The notes beneath the pieces were generated by a model that did no database searches, was not told the origin of the DNA, and saw nothing but the letters and a program-made list of their open reading frames with translations. A DNA stretch of 64,000 bases from positions 88,733 through 152,732 of the forward strand of contig PXRP01000001.1 of the NCBI GenBank assembly GCA_003021655.1. Reading direction: 5' to 3'. The DNA is from Halobacteriales archaeon QS_4_69_31 (lineage in GTDB: Archaea; Halobacteriota; Halobacteria; Halobacteriales; Haloarculaceae). Below, piece after piece: positions 7,527 to 17,875 of the stretch. A program made the position numbers and the translations under genes. Each line of letters starts with the position of its first letter. Within the stretch, counting starts at the first letter, position 1.

Positions 7527-10181
7527 TCAGGGCCGCAACAAGCCCAGCAGCCGGTAGTCGCGGTCGGGCGTGTACCGCCGGAACAGGAGGCTGTTGGTCA
7601 GCACGGAGACGCTGGAGACAGCCATCGCGGCGGCCGCGAGCACGGGCTGGAGCAGGCCCAGCGACGCCAGCGGGATCATCGCTGTGTTGTACCCGAGCGC
7701 CCAGAAGAGGTTCTGTTTGACCTTCGACAGGGTCCCCTCGGAGACGCGGATGGCCTTGAGCACGTCCAGCGGGTCGTCGCGCATCAGCGTCACGTCTGCG
7801 GCCTCGATGGCGACGTCGGTACCGCTGCCCAGCGCACAGCCGACGAACGCCGACGCCAGCGCGGGCGCGTCGTTGACGCCGTCGCCGACCATCATTGCCC
7901 GCCGCCCGTCGGCCTGGAGTTCCTCGACGGCGTCGGCTTTCTCGTCGGGCAGGACGCTCGCTTTCACGTTCCCGGGGTCGATACCGACCCGCTCGGCGAC
8001 GGCACGCGCCGTCCGCTCGTTGTCGCCGGTGATCATCCAGACGTCGACGCCCCTGTCCCGGAGGACGCCGACGGCTTCATCCGCGGAGTCTTTGAGTGTG
8101 TCCGCGTCGGCGACGACGCCGAGCAGTCGGTACCCCTCGCCCTCGGGCGCGAGCGCGACGAGCATCGCCGTCTTGCCCTCGCGTTCGAGGCGGTCCATCG
8201 CGTCGTCGGCCGGCGAGACGTCGACGCCCTGGTCGGCCATGAGCTTCCGGTTTCCGACGAGGACGCGCCCGTGGCTCGTGGTCGCTTTGACGCCGTGCCC
8301 GGGGACGTTCTCGAACTCCTCGGGGTTCTCGACGGCGATGCCGCGCTCGCGGGCCCCGTCGACGACCGCCTCGGCCAGCGGGTGCTCGCTCCCCGATTCG
8401 GCGCTTGCCGCGACTTCGAGGACGAACTCCTCTGTGACTCCCTCGGGGTCGGCCCGGCGCTTCGTGCCAGCCTCGCCCTCGACGCCGCCGGAAGCTCCCT
8501 CGTCGTCGACGCCGCCAGTGGCTCCTTCGCCCTCGACAGTTCCCCCGTCGGCCGCCGGGAGCGCGACCACGTCGGTCAGTTCCATCTCGCCGCGCGTGAG
8601 GGTGCCGGTCTTGTCGAAGACGACTGTGTCGACGTCACGGACCCGTTCGAGGATATCGCCGCCCTCGAAGAGGACGCCGTTGCGGGCGCCGATGGCGGTC
8701 CCGACCATCGTCGCCGCGGGCGTGGCCAGCCCCAGCGCGCAGGGACAGGCGATCAACACCGCGGACGCGAAGACGACGACGGCGAACTCGAAGACGCCGA
8801 CCGCGGCGGGGCCGCCGGCCGCCAGACCCCACACCGGCAGGCCGGTGACGAACCCCGCCAGCGCCTCCGGGAACAGGTACCAAACGCTCCCCCAGAAGAC
8901 GGCGTTGACGATGACCGCCGGGACGAAATAGGCGCTGATGCGGTCGGCGACGTTCTGGATCTCGGGCTGGCGGCGTTGGGCCTCCTCGACGCGGGTGACG
9001 ATCTGCTGGATGGCCGTCTCCGCGCCGACCTTCGTCGCCTCGACGACGAGGACGCCGTTCCTGTTGACCGTCGAGCCGATCACCTCGTCGCCCGGTTCCT
9101 TCGAGACGGGGACGGACTCGCCGGTGACCATCGACTCGTCGACGGCGCTCTCGCCATCGACGACGCGGGCGTCGGTGGGGATCTTCTCCCCGGGCCGGAC
9201 CTTCAGGCGGTCGCCAACCTCAACGTCCGCCAGCGGGACCTCCCGCTCGGTGCCGTCCGCCTCGACAACCGTCGCCGTCTCGGCCTCCATCTCCAGCAGA
9301 CTCCGGATGGCCTCGGAGGCCTGGCCCTTCGAGCGCGCCTCCAGGTAGTTCCCGAGCGTGATGAACACCAGGATGAGCGCGGCCGTGTCGAAGTACAGCC
9401 CCTCGCCGGGAAAGCCCAGCAGGCGCGCGACGGAGTAGAAGTACGCCGCCGAGGACCCGAGGGCGATGAGCACGTCCATGTTGGCCGTGCGGTTTTTGAC
9501 CACCGCGTCGTAGGAGTTCTCGTAGAACTCCCGGCCCAGCAGGACCTGGACGGGCGTCGCGAGCGCGAACGCGACCCACCCGAGGGGCACCCCCGCGAAG
9601 GTCCGCTCCATCCACTCGGGCGCGAAGAGGTGACCGGCCAGCATCGCCAGCAACGGCAGCGAGAGGGCGGCCCCGAAAATCGTCAGATTGCGCTGGCGCC
9701 TGATCTCGGCCGAACGCGCGGCGTCCTGGCGTTCCTGGCTGGATGCCTCGCTCCCGTCGTCGTCTCTGACGGGGGTGTACCCCGCTCGCCCGATGGCCGC
9801 GTAGACGTCTTCGCGGGAGGCGTCGGTCGGGTTGTACGTGACACGGGCCTCGTCGGTCGCGAAGTTGACGTCCGCGTCGACGACCCCCGGCGTCGCCAGG
9901 AGCGCCTCCTCGGTCGTCTCCGCGCAGTTGGCACACGACATATCCGTGATCGGGACCGTCACTGTCTCGGTGGCGGCCCCGTAGCCGGCCTCCGAGACCG
10001 CCTCGTATATCTCGCCCAGCGACACCGCGTCCGGGTCGTAGGTCACCGTCCCATCGTCGGTGGCGTAGTTGATTTCGGCGGACTCGACGCCGGCCAGCGA
10101 CTCGACCGACTCCGAGATGGTTCCCGCGCAGTTGGCACAGCTCATGCCCTGCAGTTCCAGGCGGGTCTCCCTGTGGCTCAT
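7527..10181 (-). CDS. copA: Cu+-exporting P1B-type ATPase
   Basis: 884 residues. Two N-terminal heavy-metal-associated domains carry MSCANC motifs (C15/C18 and C83/C86). Membrane helices start at about 165. The actuator TGES is at about 353, the metal-binding CPC is C479-P-C481, and the phosphorylation motif DKTGT starts at D523. The last helices show GYN and MAVSS, the signature of Cu+-specific P1B-1 pumps. It exports Cu+ or Ag+ from the cytoplasm. An odd Gly/Glu-rich insert at about 540-580 interrupts the nucleotide-binding domain. A TRASH-domain regulator lies upstream on the same strand. In Halobacterium an Lrp/TRASH protein controls a copper ATPase, so similar control is inferred here. 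Confidence 0.96.
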   Translation of the reverse strand: MSHRETRLELQGMSCANCAGTISESVESLAGVESAEINYATDDGTVTYDPDAVSLGEIYEAVSEAGYGAATETVTVPITDMSCANCAETTEEALLATPGVVDADVNFATDEARVTYNPTDASREDVYAAIGRAGYTPVRDDDGSEASSQERQDAARSAEIRRQRNLTIFGAALSLPLLAMLAGHLFAPEWMERTFAGVPLGWVAFALATPVQVLLGREFYENSYDAVVKNRTANMDVLIALGSSAAYFYSVARLLGFPGEGLYFDTAALILVFITLGNYLEARSKGQASEAIRSLLEMEAETATVVEADGTEREVPLADVEVGDRLKVRPGEKIPTDARVVDGESAVDESMVTGESVPVSKEPGDEVIGSTVNRNGVLVVEATKVGAETAIQQIVTRVEEAQRRQPEIQNVADRISAYFVPAVIVNAVFWGSVWYLFPEALAGFVTGLPVWGLAAGGPAAVGVFEFAVVVFASAVLIACPCALGLATPAATMVGTAIGARNGVLFEGGDILERVRDVDTVVFDKTGTLTRGEMELTDVVALPAADGGTVEGEGATGGVDDEGASGGVEGEAGTKRRADPEGVTEEFVLEVAASAESGSEHPLAEAVVDGARERGIAVENPEEFENVPGHGVKATTSHGRVLVGNRKLMADQGVDVSPADDAMDRLEREGKTAMLVALAPEGEGYRLLGVVADADTLKDSADEAVGVLRDRGVDVWMITGDNERTARAVAERVGIDPGNVKASVLPDEKADAVEELQADGRRAMMVGDGVNDAPALASAFVGCALGSGTDVAIEAADVTLMRDDPLDVLKAIRVSEGTLSKVKQNLFWALGYNTAMIPLASLGLLQPVLAAAAMAVSSVSVLTNSLLFRRYTPDRDYRLLGLLRP

Positions 10182-10245
10182 TACCTGAACGGAGGGGCTA
10201 CGCGTTCAAGCACCTTCTGGCTTTCAAAACAAATCGAGAATCGGG

Positions 10246-10257
10246 TCGAAATTTCGA
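10246..10257. promoter_or_regulatory. 12-base perfect palindrome upstream of copA
   Basis: TCGAAATTTCGA is a perfect palindrome 65 bases upstream of the copA start codon, just upstream of an AT-rich TATA candidate (about 10220-10232). The position suits a site for an activator, possibly the neighbouring Lrp/TRASH protein; that link is inference. Confidence 0.45.
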
Positions 10258-10360
10258 ATCCGAACCCCAAAGGCCTGGAGGGCCGAGAGTCGAAGGGACC
10301 CGACCGTGAGGCCGCCCCGAGAGGGATAGCGACCACGGGTCCCGGCGCGGGAACGTCGAA

Positions 10361-10435
10361 TATCGGGGCGGGGACCCCGGTTGTTCCCTATCGGGGGGCG
10401 GGGACCCCGGTTGTTCCCTATCGGGGGACGCGGGT
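10361..10435. repeat. 28/30-base tandem repeat upstream of copA
   Basis: Copies start at 10361, 10389 and 10419 (the last partial). The shared core is GGGGACCCCGGTTGTTCCC, which contains a GGGGACCCC near-palindrome, and each copy begins TATCGGGG. It lies in the roughly 900-base gap between copA and the regulator gene. Confidence 0.7.
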
Positions 10436-11082
10436 CCGCGGGTCGATCGGTTCCGGGTCCTCCGAGGAGGGTCCGGTCGTCTCGTGGTCGGTCGGCGTAC
10501 GCGTTCGGGTACCGACCGGGCCTGAATCGCTCTGTGCTCCGTCCGCAACCTCTGTTCGGACAGCGTCCGTGGCCTTCTTCATTGCGCCTGTCCGTACGTT
10601 CTCTTAGGGGAAAAATCTTCGTATATTTGATTGGTTTTAATCTGTTTTACTTAATGAACATTCGTATCTTTCGCCAGTGGATTCCTATACGTGATATTTT
10701 TAATCGCGTCCGGGACTGTCTGGTTCGTGACGGTGAGGACCGCCCGAAGTCCCCTCAGCCGTGTGGTCTCGGACCGCCACGAGTGCGCTGAGGGACAGAC
10801 GGGAGCCACGCGGCGGGTCGGGTCGAACGCAACCGTTGTCCCGTCGCGCCGGCGCGGCGGTCTCGCTTTCGACCACCGGTTTCGCCGCGGTACCCCAGCC
10901 CGGAGTGTGCTTTTCCGCGCGACAGTGACGGGCACTGGCAGGTCCGCGGCGACGCCAGGCCGCCGAGCGACGCACTGCCGACCCACGACCCGATGCCCAT
11001 CGCGACACGACTCACGCGCCACCGTCGTACCGACCTCGAACGCCCCGCTGTCTCGACCGACCTCCCGACTATACTGCGGAAC
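10436..11082. other. Long intergenic region with no convincing gene
   Basis: This stretch follows the tandem repeats. It contains an AT-rich block at about 10600-10715 (for example GTGATATTTTTAATCGCG) inside otherwise GC-rich DNA. Reading frames here give only Arg/Pro/Ser-rich nonsense of the kind produced by high-GC DNA. No copper-chaperone CxxC peptide was found. The AT-rich block may hold a promoter or be the scar of an old insertion. Confidence 0.4.
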
Positions 11083-11679
11083 TCAGCCCTCGGCCCCCTC
11101 CCGGAGGTCCTCGTACGTGTCGACAAACGAGTCCCGGCAGGAGCCACAGCAGAAGTGATAGCGGTCGCCGTCGAGGCGCTCGCTCTCGCCCTCGCTGGTG
11201 ACGGTGTTGCCACACTCGTCACAGGTCAGGGCGAGTTCGACGTTCGCCACAGACGGGCTCCAGGCCCGGTCCCGGAGGAGGTCGACCTCGAACCCGCGGA
11301 GGTCGTCCGTCGAGGTGGCCTCGGCCAACAGTTCCCGGACAGCGCCGCGCTCGACGATGGCGGTCACGACCACCCGCTCGTCGGCGGTGGTGAAGACGTG
11401 TTCGACGCGGTCGGTCTCGCGCAGGTCCTCGGCCACGACGCCCGCGGCGGGGGGTTCCACGTCGACGGTGACCAGCACCGGCGTCCCCTCGCGGAGTTTC
11501 GACCGGTCGACGTCGACCGTGAACCCGCGGATGACTCCGACGTCCCGGAGGCGGTCGACGCGGTCCGAGACGGCCGGCGGCGAGAGGTCCACCACCTCGG
11601 CGATCTCCCGCCAGGACTGCCGTGCGTCGTCGAGCAACAGCTCCAGGATCTGCCGGTCGGTCTCGTCGAGTTCGCGCAT
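11083..11679 (-). CDS. Lrp/AsnC-type regulator with metal-sensing TRASH domain
   Basis: 198 residues. The N-terminal AsnC-type helix-turn-helix (about 3-52, LDETDRQILELLLDDARQSW) is followed by a ligand-binding-like region. The C-terminal TRASH domain has cysteines C153, C156, C177, C178 and C181. TRASH domains bind metals, and the related Halobacterium protein VNG1179C is a copper-responsive regulator. The gene lies 43 bases after the Zn/Cd-type ATPase on the same strand, so the two may be cotranscribed; copA is downstream of it. It probably regulates one or both pumps; which metal it senses cannot be told from sequence. Confidence 0.92.
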   Translation of the reverse strand: MRELDETDRQILELLLDDARQSWREIAEVVDLSPPAVSDRVDRLRDVGVIRGFTVDVDRSKLREGTPVLVTVDVEPPAAGVVAEDLRETDRVEHVFTTADERVVVTAIVERGAVRELLAEATSTDDLRGFEVDLLRDRAWSPSVANVELALTCDECGNTVTSEGESERLDGDRYHFCCGSCRDSFVDTYEDLREGAEG

Positions 11680-11722
11680 ACAGGGAGGAGTCGCGCCCGC
11701 AGGAAACCGTTTTCGACGGCTC

Positions 11723-14047
11723 CTACGCGTCCCGCGAGGGGTGTGGGTCGTCGGTCCCGACGGCGGCCGCGTCCGCGGCGGGTTCGGGCTCGACCCGTGC
11801 CAGCCGCAGTGCGTTCCCGGTGACGGTGAGGCTCATCCCCATGTCGCCGACGACGACGGCCAGCGCGACGCTGACGTAGCCCAGCGGGACCCCGACGGCC
11901 AGCAGCACCTTCACCCCGAGACTCGCCCAGATGTTCTGTCGGATCACGCCGTTTGCCGTCTGGGAGAGGGCATAGAGGTACGGCAGTTTCCCGATGTCGT
12001 CGCCCATCAGAGCGATGTCGGCGGTTTCGATGGCCGTGTCCGTGCCGGCCGCACCCATCGCGACGCCGACCTGTGCGGCTGCGAGCGCCGGCGCGTCGTT
12101 GATACCGTCGCCGACCATCGCCACGCCGCCGTACTCCTCGCTCAACTCCTCGACCGCGGCGACCTTTTCCCCGGGGAGGAGGTCGGCACTGTACCCGTCG
12201 ACGCCGACCGTCCCCGCGATGGTCCGCGCCGTGCCCTCGTTGTCGCCGGTCAGCATCACGACGTGGCTGACGCCGAGTTCGTGGAGCCGTTCGACGGCGC
12301 GGCGCGCGGCCGGGCGGACCTCGTCGGCCACCGCGACCACCCCGAGCAGGTCGGTCTCCGTCCCGACCACGACGACGGTCTTGCCGTCAGCCTCCAGCTC
12401 ACCGAGGACGCCCGGAGAGAGCCCCGCGGCGGTCGCCCCGCGGCCGTCTCCCGAGAGCGACCCGCCGTCGGTGGCGCGGCGAGCACCGCCGAGTTCGAAG
12501 CCGAGTTCCTCGAACAGCGCCGGCTTGCCGGCGTAGTAGGTCTCGCCGTCTATCGTCGCGCGGATCCCCCTGCCCGTCAGGCTCTCGAACTCCGTCGGGG
12601 TCGGGCGGTCGGCCGCCCCCGCCGCGTCGGCCCGGTCGATGATCGCCTCGGCGATGGGGTGGGAGCTTCGCTGCTCGATAGCGGCGGCGTACCCGAGCAG
12701 TTCGGTTTCCGTGGCGTCCCCGACCGGGACCACGTCGGTGACCGAGAGTTCGCCCTTCGTGAGCGTGCCGGTCTTGTCCAGGGCGACGGCGTCCACCTCG
12801 CCCATCGCCTCCAGGTGGTTGCCACCCTTGATGAGGACGCCGTTCTTGGCGGCGCTGGTGATACCCGATACGACGGAGACGGGCGTCGAGATGACGAACG
12901 CGCAGGGACAGGCGATGACCAGCAGCGTGAGGCCACGGACGAACCACGTCCGCGGCGCCCACCCCAGCGCCAGCGGCGGCACGGCGGCGGTCAGTATCGC
13001 CAGCACCACCACCGTCGGCGTGTAGTAGCCCGCGAACCGGTCGACGAACTGCTCGCGGTCGGTCCGTTTCCCCTCGGCCCCCTGGACCAGTTCGATGATC
13101 CGCGACAGCGTCGAGTCCGCCGCGTGCGCCGTGACTGTCACTTCGAGGTACCCCTCTGCGTTGATGCTGCCGGCGTAGACCTCCCCGCCCGCGGACTTGT
13201 CGACGGGGACGGACTCGCCGGTGATAGGCGACTCGTCGACGGCGCTCTCGCCCTCGCTGACGGTGCCGTCGAGGGGCACCTTCTCGCCGGGCCGGACGAC
13301 CACCGTCTCGCCCACCTCGACCTCCTCGGCCGGGACGGTCACCTCCTCGCCGTCGCGGCGGACCGTCGCCTCGTCGGGTGACAGTTCCATCAGTTCCCGC
13401 AGGGAGTCCCGCGCCCGGTCCATCGCGTGGTCCTCGAGCAACTCCGCGATGCTGAACAGGACCGCCAGCGTCGCCGCCTCGACGAAGAGCCCGATGGCCG
13501 TCGCGGCGACGATGGCCGTCCCCATCAGCAGGTCGATGTCGAGGCTCCGGTTGCGTGCCGAGTAGTAGCCGCCCCGGACGACGGGCGCGCCGCTCGCGGC
13601 TATCGCGGCGAGAAAGAGCGCGTCCGCGAGCGTCAGCGTCCCGCCCAGCGCGTCGACCAGGCCGAACTCCCCGGCGACCAGAAACTCGAAGACGAGCCCG
13701 AACGTGACGAAGACGGCGCCGACCCAGGTCTTGACCGCCCGCGGACTCGTCCAGACCGCGGTGGGCGGGGCCACCGCCGGCCCCTCGGCGTCGCCGCCTC
13801 CCTTCCCCTCGTCGAGGACCTCGTACCCGGCCCCCTCTATCGCGGCGACGACGGCCGCCCTCGACGTCCGCTCCGGGTCGTAGTCGACGGTTGCCGTCCC
13901 CGTGGTCGGGCTGAGGCGCGCCTCGATGACGCCCTCGACCCGGGACAGGCTCGAATCGACCTTGCCCGCACACGAGGGACAGTCCATCTCGGGGACGGTC
14001 AACTCCGCCGTCGCCGTCCCGGACTCCGCGCTCGCCTCGTCGGTCAT
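11723..14047 (-). CDS. zntA: Zn2+/Cd2+-type P1B ATPase
   Basis: 774 residues from the ATG at 14047 (a GTG one codon earlier is possible). One N-terminal metal-binding domain has MDCPSC. TGES is at about 277. The metal site is C380-P-C382 in IACPCAFVISTP, and the phosphorylation motif DKTGT starts near 424. The last helices contain GVK and GDMG, the K and DxG signature of the Zn/Cd/Pb (P1B-2) group, which separates it from the nearby Cu+ pump. It exports divalent soft metals. The gene symbol is by analogy. Confidence 0.93.
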   Translation of the reverse strand: MTDEASAESGTATAELTVPEMDCPSCAGKVDSSLSRVEGVIEARLSPTTGTATVDYDPERTSRAAVVAAIEGAGYEVLDEGKGGGDAEGPAVAPPTAVWTSPRAVKTWVGAVFVTFGLVFEFLVAGEFGLVDALGGTLTLADALFLAAIAASGAPVVRGGYYSARNRSLDIDLLMGTAIVAATAIGLFVEAATLAVLFSIAELLEDHAMDRARDSLRELMELSPDEATVRRDGEEVTVPAEEVEVGETVVVRPGEKVPLDGTVSEGESAVDESPITGESVPVDKSAGGEVYAGSINAEGYLEVTVTAHAADSTLSRIIELVQGAEGKRTDREQFVDRFAGYYTPTVVVLAILTAAVPPLALGWAPRTWFVRGLTLLVIACPCAFVISTPVSVVSGITSAAKNGVLIKGGNHLEAMGEVDAVALDKTGTLTKGELSVTDVVPVGDATETELLGYAAAIEQRSSHPIAEAIIDRADAAGAADRPTPTEFESLTGRGIRATIDGETYYAGKPALFEELGFELGGARRATDGGSLSGDGRGATAAGLSPGVLGELEADGKTVVVVGTETDLLGVVAVADEVRPAARRAVERLHELGVSHVVMLTGDNEGTARTIAGTVGVDGYSADLLPGEKVAAVEELSEEYGGVAMVGDGINDAPALAAAQVGVAMGAAGTDTAIETADIALMGDDIGKLPYLYALSQTANGVIRQNIWASLGVKVLLAVGVPLGYVSVALAVVVGDMGMSLTVTGNALRLARVEPEPAADAAAVGTDDPHPSRDA

Positions 14048-14110
14048 CACACCGATGTACGGGGGATGGTCTGATAAGCCTTCGTCGTCTCCCCGTCGAC
14101 GAGTGGCTCG

Positions 14111-14160
14111 GGTCGGAACGTGCGACGACGAGGTTACTGGTCGGAACGTGCGACCACGAG
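14111..14160. repeat. 28-base tandem duplication at the methyltransferase 3' end
   Basis: GGTCGGAACGTGCGAC begins at 14111 and again at 14139, with a further shared ACGAG. The second copy is the end of the methyltransferase gene (codons VVARSDQ) and its stop; the first lies just downstream. It shares the GGTCGGAAC core with other intergenic repeats here. Confidence 0.6.
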
Positions 14161-14700
14161 ATACGTCTCCGGGCGCTCGGCCGCGTGGTCGACGACGAAC
14201 CCGGCGGTTTCGAGGCGGTCGACGGCGTCCGGACAGTCGAACCGTTCGTCAAGCGGCGGGCCCCGCTCGCCGCGGCCGTTTGCCGTCCAGTCGGCGACCA
14301 CGAGCGGGCTCTCGGGCCCGAGGACGCGCCGGACCTCCGCGAGCGCGTCGGGCGCGGCGAACTCGTGGAACGTCATCGTCGTGACCGCGCCGTCGAGTTG
14401 CCCGTGATCGAACGGCAGGTCACCGATGGCCGCCGTGACGAGGCGGACGTTCGCCGGGACGCCCTTCGAGCGGTAGTAGTCGTGCATCCCGGGCTGGACG
14501 TCGACGGCATAGAGCGTCCCGACGAAGGGCGCGACCTCGTCGGTGTAGAAGCCGGTGCCACTCCCCAGGTCGGCCACCGCCGCGTCGGCGTCGACCCCCG
14601 CCTCCAGGGGGCCGACCAGTTCCTCGCGGGAGACATAGCGGAACCGGGTCTCGTCTTCCAGGGCCGGCGCGCGGTCGACCGGGAAGGTGTGAAACCCCAC
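14134..14700 (-). CDS. Class I SAM-dependent methyltransferase
   Basis: 188 residues from a GTG start at 14700 (reading VGFHTFPVDRAPALEDETRF). The upstream in-frame region to 14916 has an ATG at 14832 but reads as low-quality Arg-rich sequence, so the GTG start is preferred. Motif I is VADLGSGTGFYTDEV, followed by the acidic YAVDVQPGMHDYY. This is the Rossmann fold of a UbiE/Methyltransf_11-type enzyme; the substrate is unknown. It lies upstream of the metal pumps on the same strand, separated by 86 bases containing the repeat. Confidence 0.85.
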   Translation of the reverse strand: MGFHTFPVDRAPALEDETRFRYVSREELVGPLEAGVDADAAVADLGSGTGFYTDEVAPFVGTLYAVDVQPGMHDYYRSKGVPANVRLVTAAIGDLPFDHGQLDGAVTTMTFHEFAAPDALAEVRRVLGPESPLVVADWTANGRGERGPPLDERFDCPDAVDRLETAGFVVDHAAERPETYLVVARSDQ

Positions 14701-14953
14701 CTCAGACCACCCCCGGGCGTCGCGCGCTCGGCCTGTCCGAACGCGTCTTCCGGGTCTCGTGGGGTGGCCGCTCCGTTCTCGGGTCCGGGCGTCGTCTGCT
14801 GTCCATACGGTGTAATCGGGTGGAAGCGTCATCAATGTCCGCCCGTCGCGACGGTAGCGGGCCACCGGGGGCCACTTAGGCGACTGGGTGAGAGCCGTCG
14901 AAGCCGGCGGGGACAACGCCGGACTGAAGCCTCTCGGGCCGGTAGCGTGGCCG

Positions 14954-15325
14954 ATGACCGACGACCCCGAACCCGTGGAGATGACGGTCAGCGACGGCCC
15001 GCCGACGCGCTACGAGCGCGTCGTCACGTTCGTGTTCGAACTCGACGGGGAGACCCACGACCTCCACGGCTACCGGAAAGCCGACGAGTACTCGGGGATA
15101 TTCGTCCCCTTCCGTGACAAGACGACCGGCCAGGAGACCGACGGCGGCGGCCGCTACCTCGGCCTCGAACCCGAGGGCGACCTCTCGACCGTCGAGACGG
15201 TCACCCTCGATTTCAACCTCGCGTCCACGCCGTTCTGTGCGTTCAACGACGCCTTCGCCTGCTCGCTCCCGCCCGAGGAGAACTGGCTTGAGACGACCAT
15301 CGAGGCGGGCGAACGCGGCTACTAG
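14954..15325 (+). CDS. DUF1684-family protein
   Basis: 123 residues from the ATG at 14954. The core reads GIFVPFRDKTTGQETDGGGRY and the end PFCAFNDAFACSLPPEENWL, the conserved C-terminal signature of DUF1684. The family is usually longer, so this is a compact version. Function unknown; probably cytoplasmic, with no signal or membrane segment. An in-frame start at 14888 adds a non-conserved stretch and is rejected. Confidence 0.82.
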   Translation: MTDDPEPVEMTVSDGPPTRYERVVTFVFELDGETHDLHGYRKADEYSGIFVPFRDKTTGQETDGGGRYLGLEPEGDLSTVETVTLDFNLASTPFCAFNDAFACSLPPEENWLETTIEAGERGY

Positions 15326-15487
15326 AGCCGGATACCCGTCCCGACAGCGGTTCCATCTCGACGCCGGGTGGATGGTCCGATGGCGGTCTACTCGGGGGAT
15401 CCGACCGCCGTTTATCGAGCGGTCGAAGCGGCGGTGGCGGACGGAAACACCACAATGTTGATACGGCGCACCGACGAGATACCGGCA

Positions 15488-16783
15488 ATGAGAGTCAGCG
15501 TCATCGGGAGCGGGTACGTCGGGACGACCATCGGAGCCTGTTTCGCGGACCTGGGACACGAGGTGACGGCGATAGACGTCGACGAAGAGGTCGTGGCCAC
15601 CGTCAACGCGGGCGAGTCGCCGGTCCACGAACCCGGGCTGGGGAAACTGATAGCCGAACACGCCGGCGGGCGACTCACCGCGACCACGGACTATGCCGAC
15701 GCGACCGAGACGGACGTGACGTTTCTCGCGCTGCCGACGCCCGCCAACGAGGACGGCAGCAACGACCTCTCGTACATGGAGGCGGGCGCGCGCTCGCTCG
15801 GGGAGGTCATCGCCGACAGCGACGACCACCTCGTCGTCGTCAAGAGCACGGTGGTCCCGGGGACGACCGAGAACGTGGTGGCACCGGCCATCGCGGAGGC
15901 CGGTGACCTGACGGTCGGCGAGGACTTCAGGGTCGCGATGAACCCCGAGTTCCTCCGGATGGGGTCGGCCGTCGACGACTTCCAGGACCCCCACAAGGTC
16001 GTCTTCGGCGCGCGCGACGAGGCCGCCTACGAGACGCTGGGCGGGGTCTACGGGCCGCTTGTCGACCGGACCGCCGCGCCGGTCGTCGAGACAGGCCTCC
16101 GGGAGGCCGAGATGATCAAGTACGCCAACAACGCCTTCCTCGCGTCGAAGGTCTCGCTCATCAACGACATCGGGAACATCTGCAAGGAGTACGACGTCGA
16201 CGCCTACGAGGTGGCCGACGCCCTCGCGCTCGACGACCGCATCGGCGGGAAGTTCCTCCGGTCGGGGCTGGGGTGGGGGGGAAGCTGTTTCCCGAAGGAC
16301 GTGAAGGCGATCATCTACGCGGCGAAAGACGCCGGGTACGAACCGCCGGTACTGGAGGGGGCCGTCGAGGTCAACGACCGCCAGCCCGGGCGGTTGCTCT
16401 CGCCGCTGGACCGCCACACCGACGTCTCGGGCGCGAAGGTGGCGGTGCTGGGTCTCTCGTTCAAGCCCGGGACCGACGACGTGCGGGGGACGCGCGCGCT
16501 GCCGGTCATCGAGGGGTTGCGCGAGCGCGGCGCCGACGTAGTCGCGTACGACCCGGTGGCGACCGGCAGTTTTCGGGAGCGCTACGGCCTGGAGATCGGG
16601 TACGCAGACTCGGCGGTCGAGGCACTGACCGACGCGAGCGCGGCCGTCGTCACCACCGACTGGGACGAGTTCGCGGCCCTCGACGAGGAGTTCGACCGGA
16701 TGGCCGACCCCGTGGTGGTGGACGGCCGCCACGTCATCGAGCGCCGCGAGGGGATCACCTACGAGGGGCTGACCTGGAACTGA
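15488..16783 (+). CDS. UDP-glucose/GDP-mannose dehydrogenase family protein
   Basis: 431 residues from the ATG at 15488. The N-terminal NAD-binding Rossmann motif is [13 protein letters not shown] (about 5-17). The central helix region is [20 protein letters not shown], and the catalytic cysteine is in GGSCFPKDV (about 262). A C-terminal UDP-binding domain follows ([20 protein letters not shown]). Such enzymes oxidise a nucleotide sugar to the uronic acid for surface glycans or protein N-glycosylation. AglM-type UDP-glucose dehydrogenase is likely, but no glycosylation genes are adjacent. Earlier in-frame starts (15368) lack conservation with the family start MRVSVIGSG. Confidence 0.92.
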   Translation: MRVSVIGSGYVGTTIGACFADLGHEVTAIDVDEEVVATVNAGESPVHEPGLGKLIAEHAGGRLTATTDYADATETDVTFLALPTPANEDGSNDLSYMEAGARSLGEVIADSDDHLVVVKSTVVPGTTENVVAPAIAEAGDLTVGEDFRVAMNPEFLRMGSAVDDFQDPHKVVFGARDEAAYETLGGVYGPLVDRTAAPVVETGLREAEMIKYANNAFLASKVSLINDIGNICKEYDVDAYEVADALALDDRIGGKFLRSGLGWGGSCFPKDVKAIIYAAKDAGYEPPVLEGAVEVNDRQPGRLLSPLDRHTDVSGAKVAVLGLSFKPGTDDVRGTRALPVIEGLRERGADVVAYDPVATGSFRERYGLEIGYADSAVEALTDASAAVVTTDWDEFAALDEEFDRMADPVVVDGRHVIERREGITYEGLTWN

Positions 16784-16860
16784 GCGCGAACCCGGTGCGG
16801 TGTCGTCGGGCCGACCCACGACGACGCCAGCTATATTCAGGGCGCGCCCCGACGGTGGGT

Positions 16861-17663
16861 ATGGTCGAGGAGTCGGACCCGCTCGCGCCGAACAGGGAGA
16901 GGGACGGCCGGCCGGCGCTGGACCGGCGGCGATTCCTCGCGGGCACGGCGGCCGCCGGCGCGGCGGCGACGGCCGGGTGTGCCGGCGACGACGGCGACAC
17001 CGCGACGGCGAGTACGCCTACGTCCCCGACCTCTACGGGGATACCATCACCGTCCTGGACGTGGCGGCCTTCGAGATAGCCACGCAGGTCTCCGTCGAAC
17101 CGGAGGACGGCCCGGCGAAACCCTGGATGGGCACCGTCGCGCCGGGCGGCGACTACCTGCTCGTGGAACACCAGCCGGACGTCGAGACGGTGTGGGACAT
17201 CTCGGACCCGGCCGAGCCAGTCGAAGTCGCGCGGCTGACGCCCGCGGACGGTCTCGGGCGGGGCCCGCTGACCAGCGAGGTGAGCGATGACGATGTCGGC
17301 TTCGTCTTCACCCGGTCCAGCGAGGACGTGACCGTCGTCGACCTGGCCGGCGGCGAGGTGCTCACGCGCATCGACGTGGGCGGCGCGGCCTTCACCGGGA
17401 CGTGGGACCCCGGCCGGTCGGCGCTGTACGTCCCCGTGCGGTCGACGGATTCGGTGGCCGTCCTCGACCCCGAGAAGCGGGCCGTCTCGACGACTATCGA
17501 CGTCGGACCCAGCCCCTACGGTGCGACGGCCGGCCGCGTCAGGCCGGACCCACGACCCCGGGGGACGACCGCGGCCGCGCTCGCGCGACTCGGTCTGGCC
17601 ACCTCGGGAACGTCGTACTGCATCGGCGAGTGCGCCTGCGGCCACGACCCCGACGGCGGGTGA
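16861..17663 (+). pseudogene. YncE-like beta-propeller lipoprotein, frameshifted
   Basis: A leaderless ATG at 16861 follows a TATA box (CTATATTC, about 16830). The first frame gives a Tat signal (RRRFLAGTAAAGAA) and lipobox TAGC. Near 17000-17012 the conserved reading moves to another frame, which gives EYAYVPDLYGDTITVLDVAA and repeated propeller blades, ending in YCIGECACGHDPDGG at 17663. The first frame continues only to 17079 with a meaningless Ser/Thr/Pro stretch. An intact relative would be a secreted YVTN/YncE-type beta-propeller lipoprotein. A real frameshift or a sequencing error in a GC-rich linker are both possible. Confidence 0.75.
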
Positions 17664-17875
17664 CTCACCGACCCCTGGTTCGGTTTGTCGGAGCCGTCGG
17701 TAGATACGTGGCTATCTATCGGCAAGCACGTCTGCAGGGCGCGGCCGTCCCCCTACGGTTCGCGTCGGACCGGACCACCCCCTCCCAGCCGTTCGGTCCC
17801 CGCCACTCTACACAGGAGCGAACCGCCACACACCGGACCGGTTGCACTCGTCCCGCTCGCGGGGGTGTCTGCCGG
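17664..17875. other. Intergenic region without visible gene
   Basis: 212 bases between two converging genes. The only structure noted is a small inverted repeat (TAGATA/TATCTA around 17701-17718) that might form a terminator hairpin. Confidence 0.3.

Noticed and set aside
7509..10607. 1032-residue plus-strand frame antisense to copA
   Set aside because: The copA frame on the other strand has full P-type ATPase motifs; this frame shows none.
10381..10791. Plus-strand frame upstream of the regulator, reading through the tandem repeats
   Set aside because: The start lies within the repeat array, composition is Arg/Gly/Pro-rich, and it crosses the AT-rich block; no sign of a protein.
14701..14916. 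N-terminal extension of the methyltransferase
   Set aside because: The extra residues are low-complexity and family members start at the GTG-equivalent position (xGFHTF).
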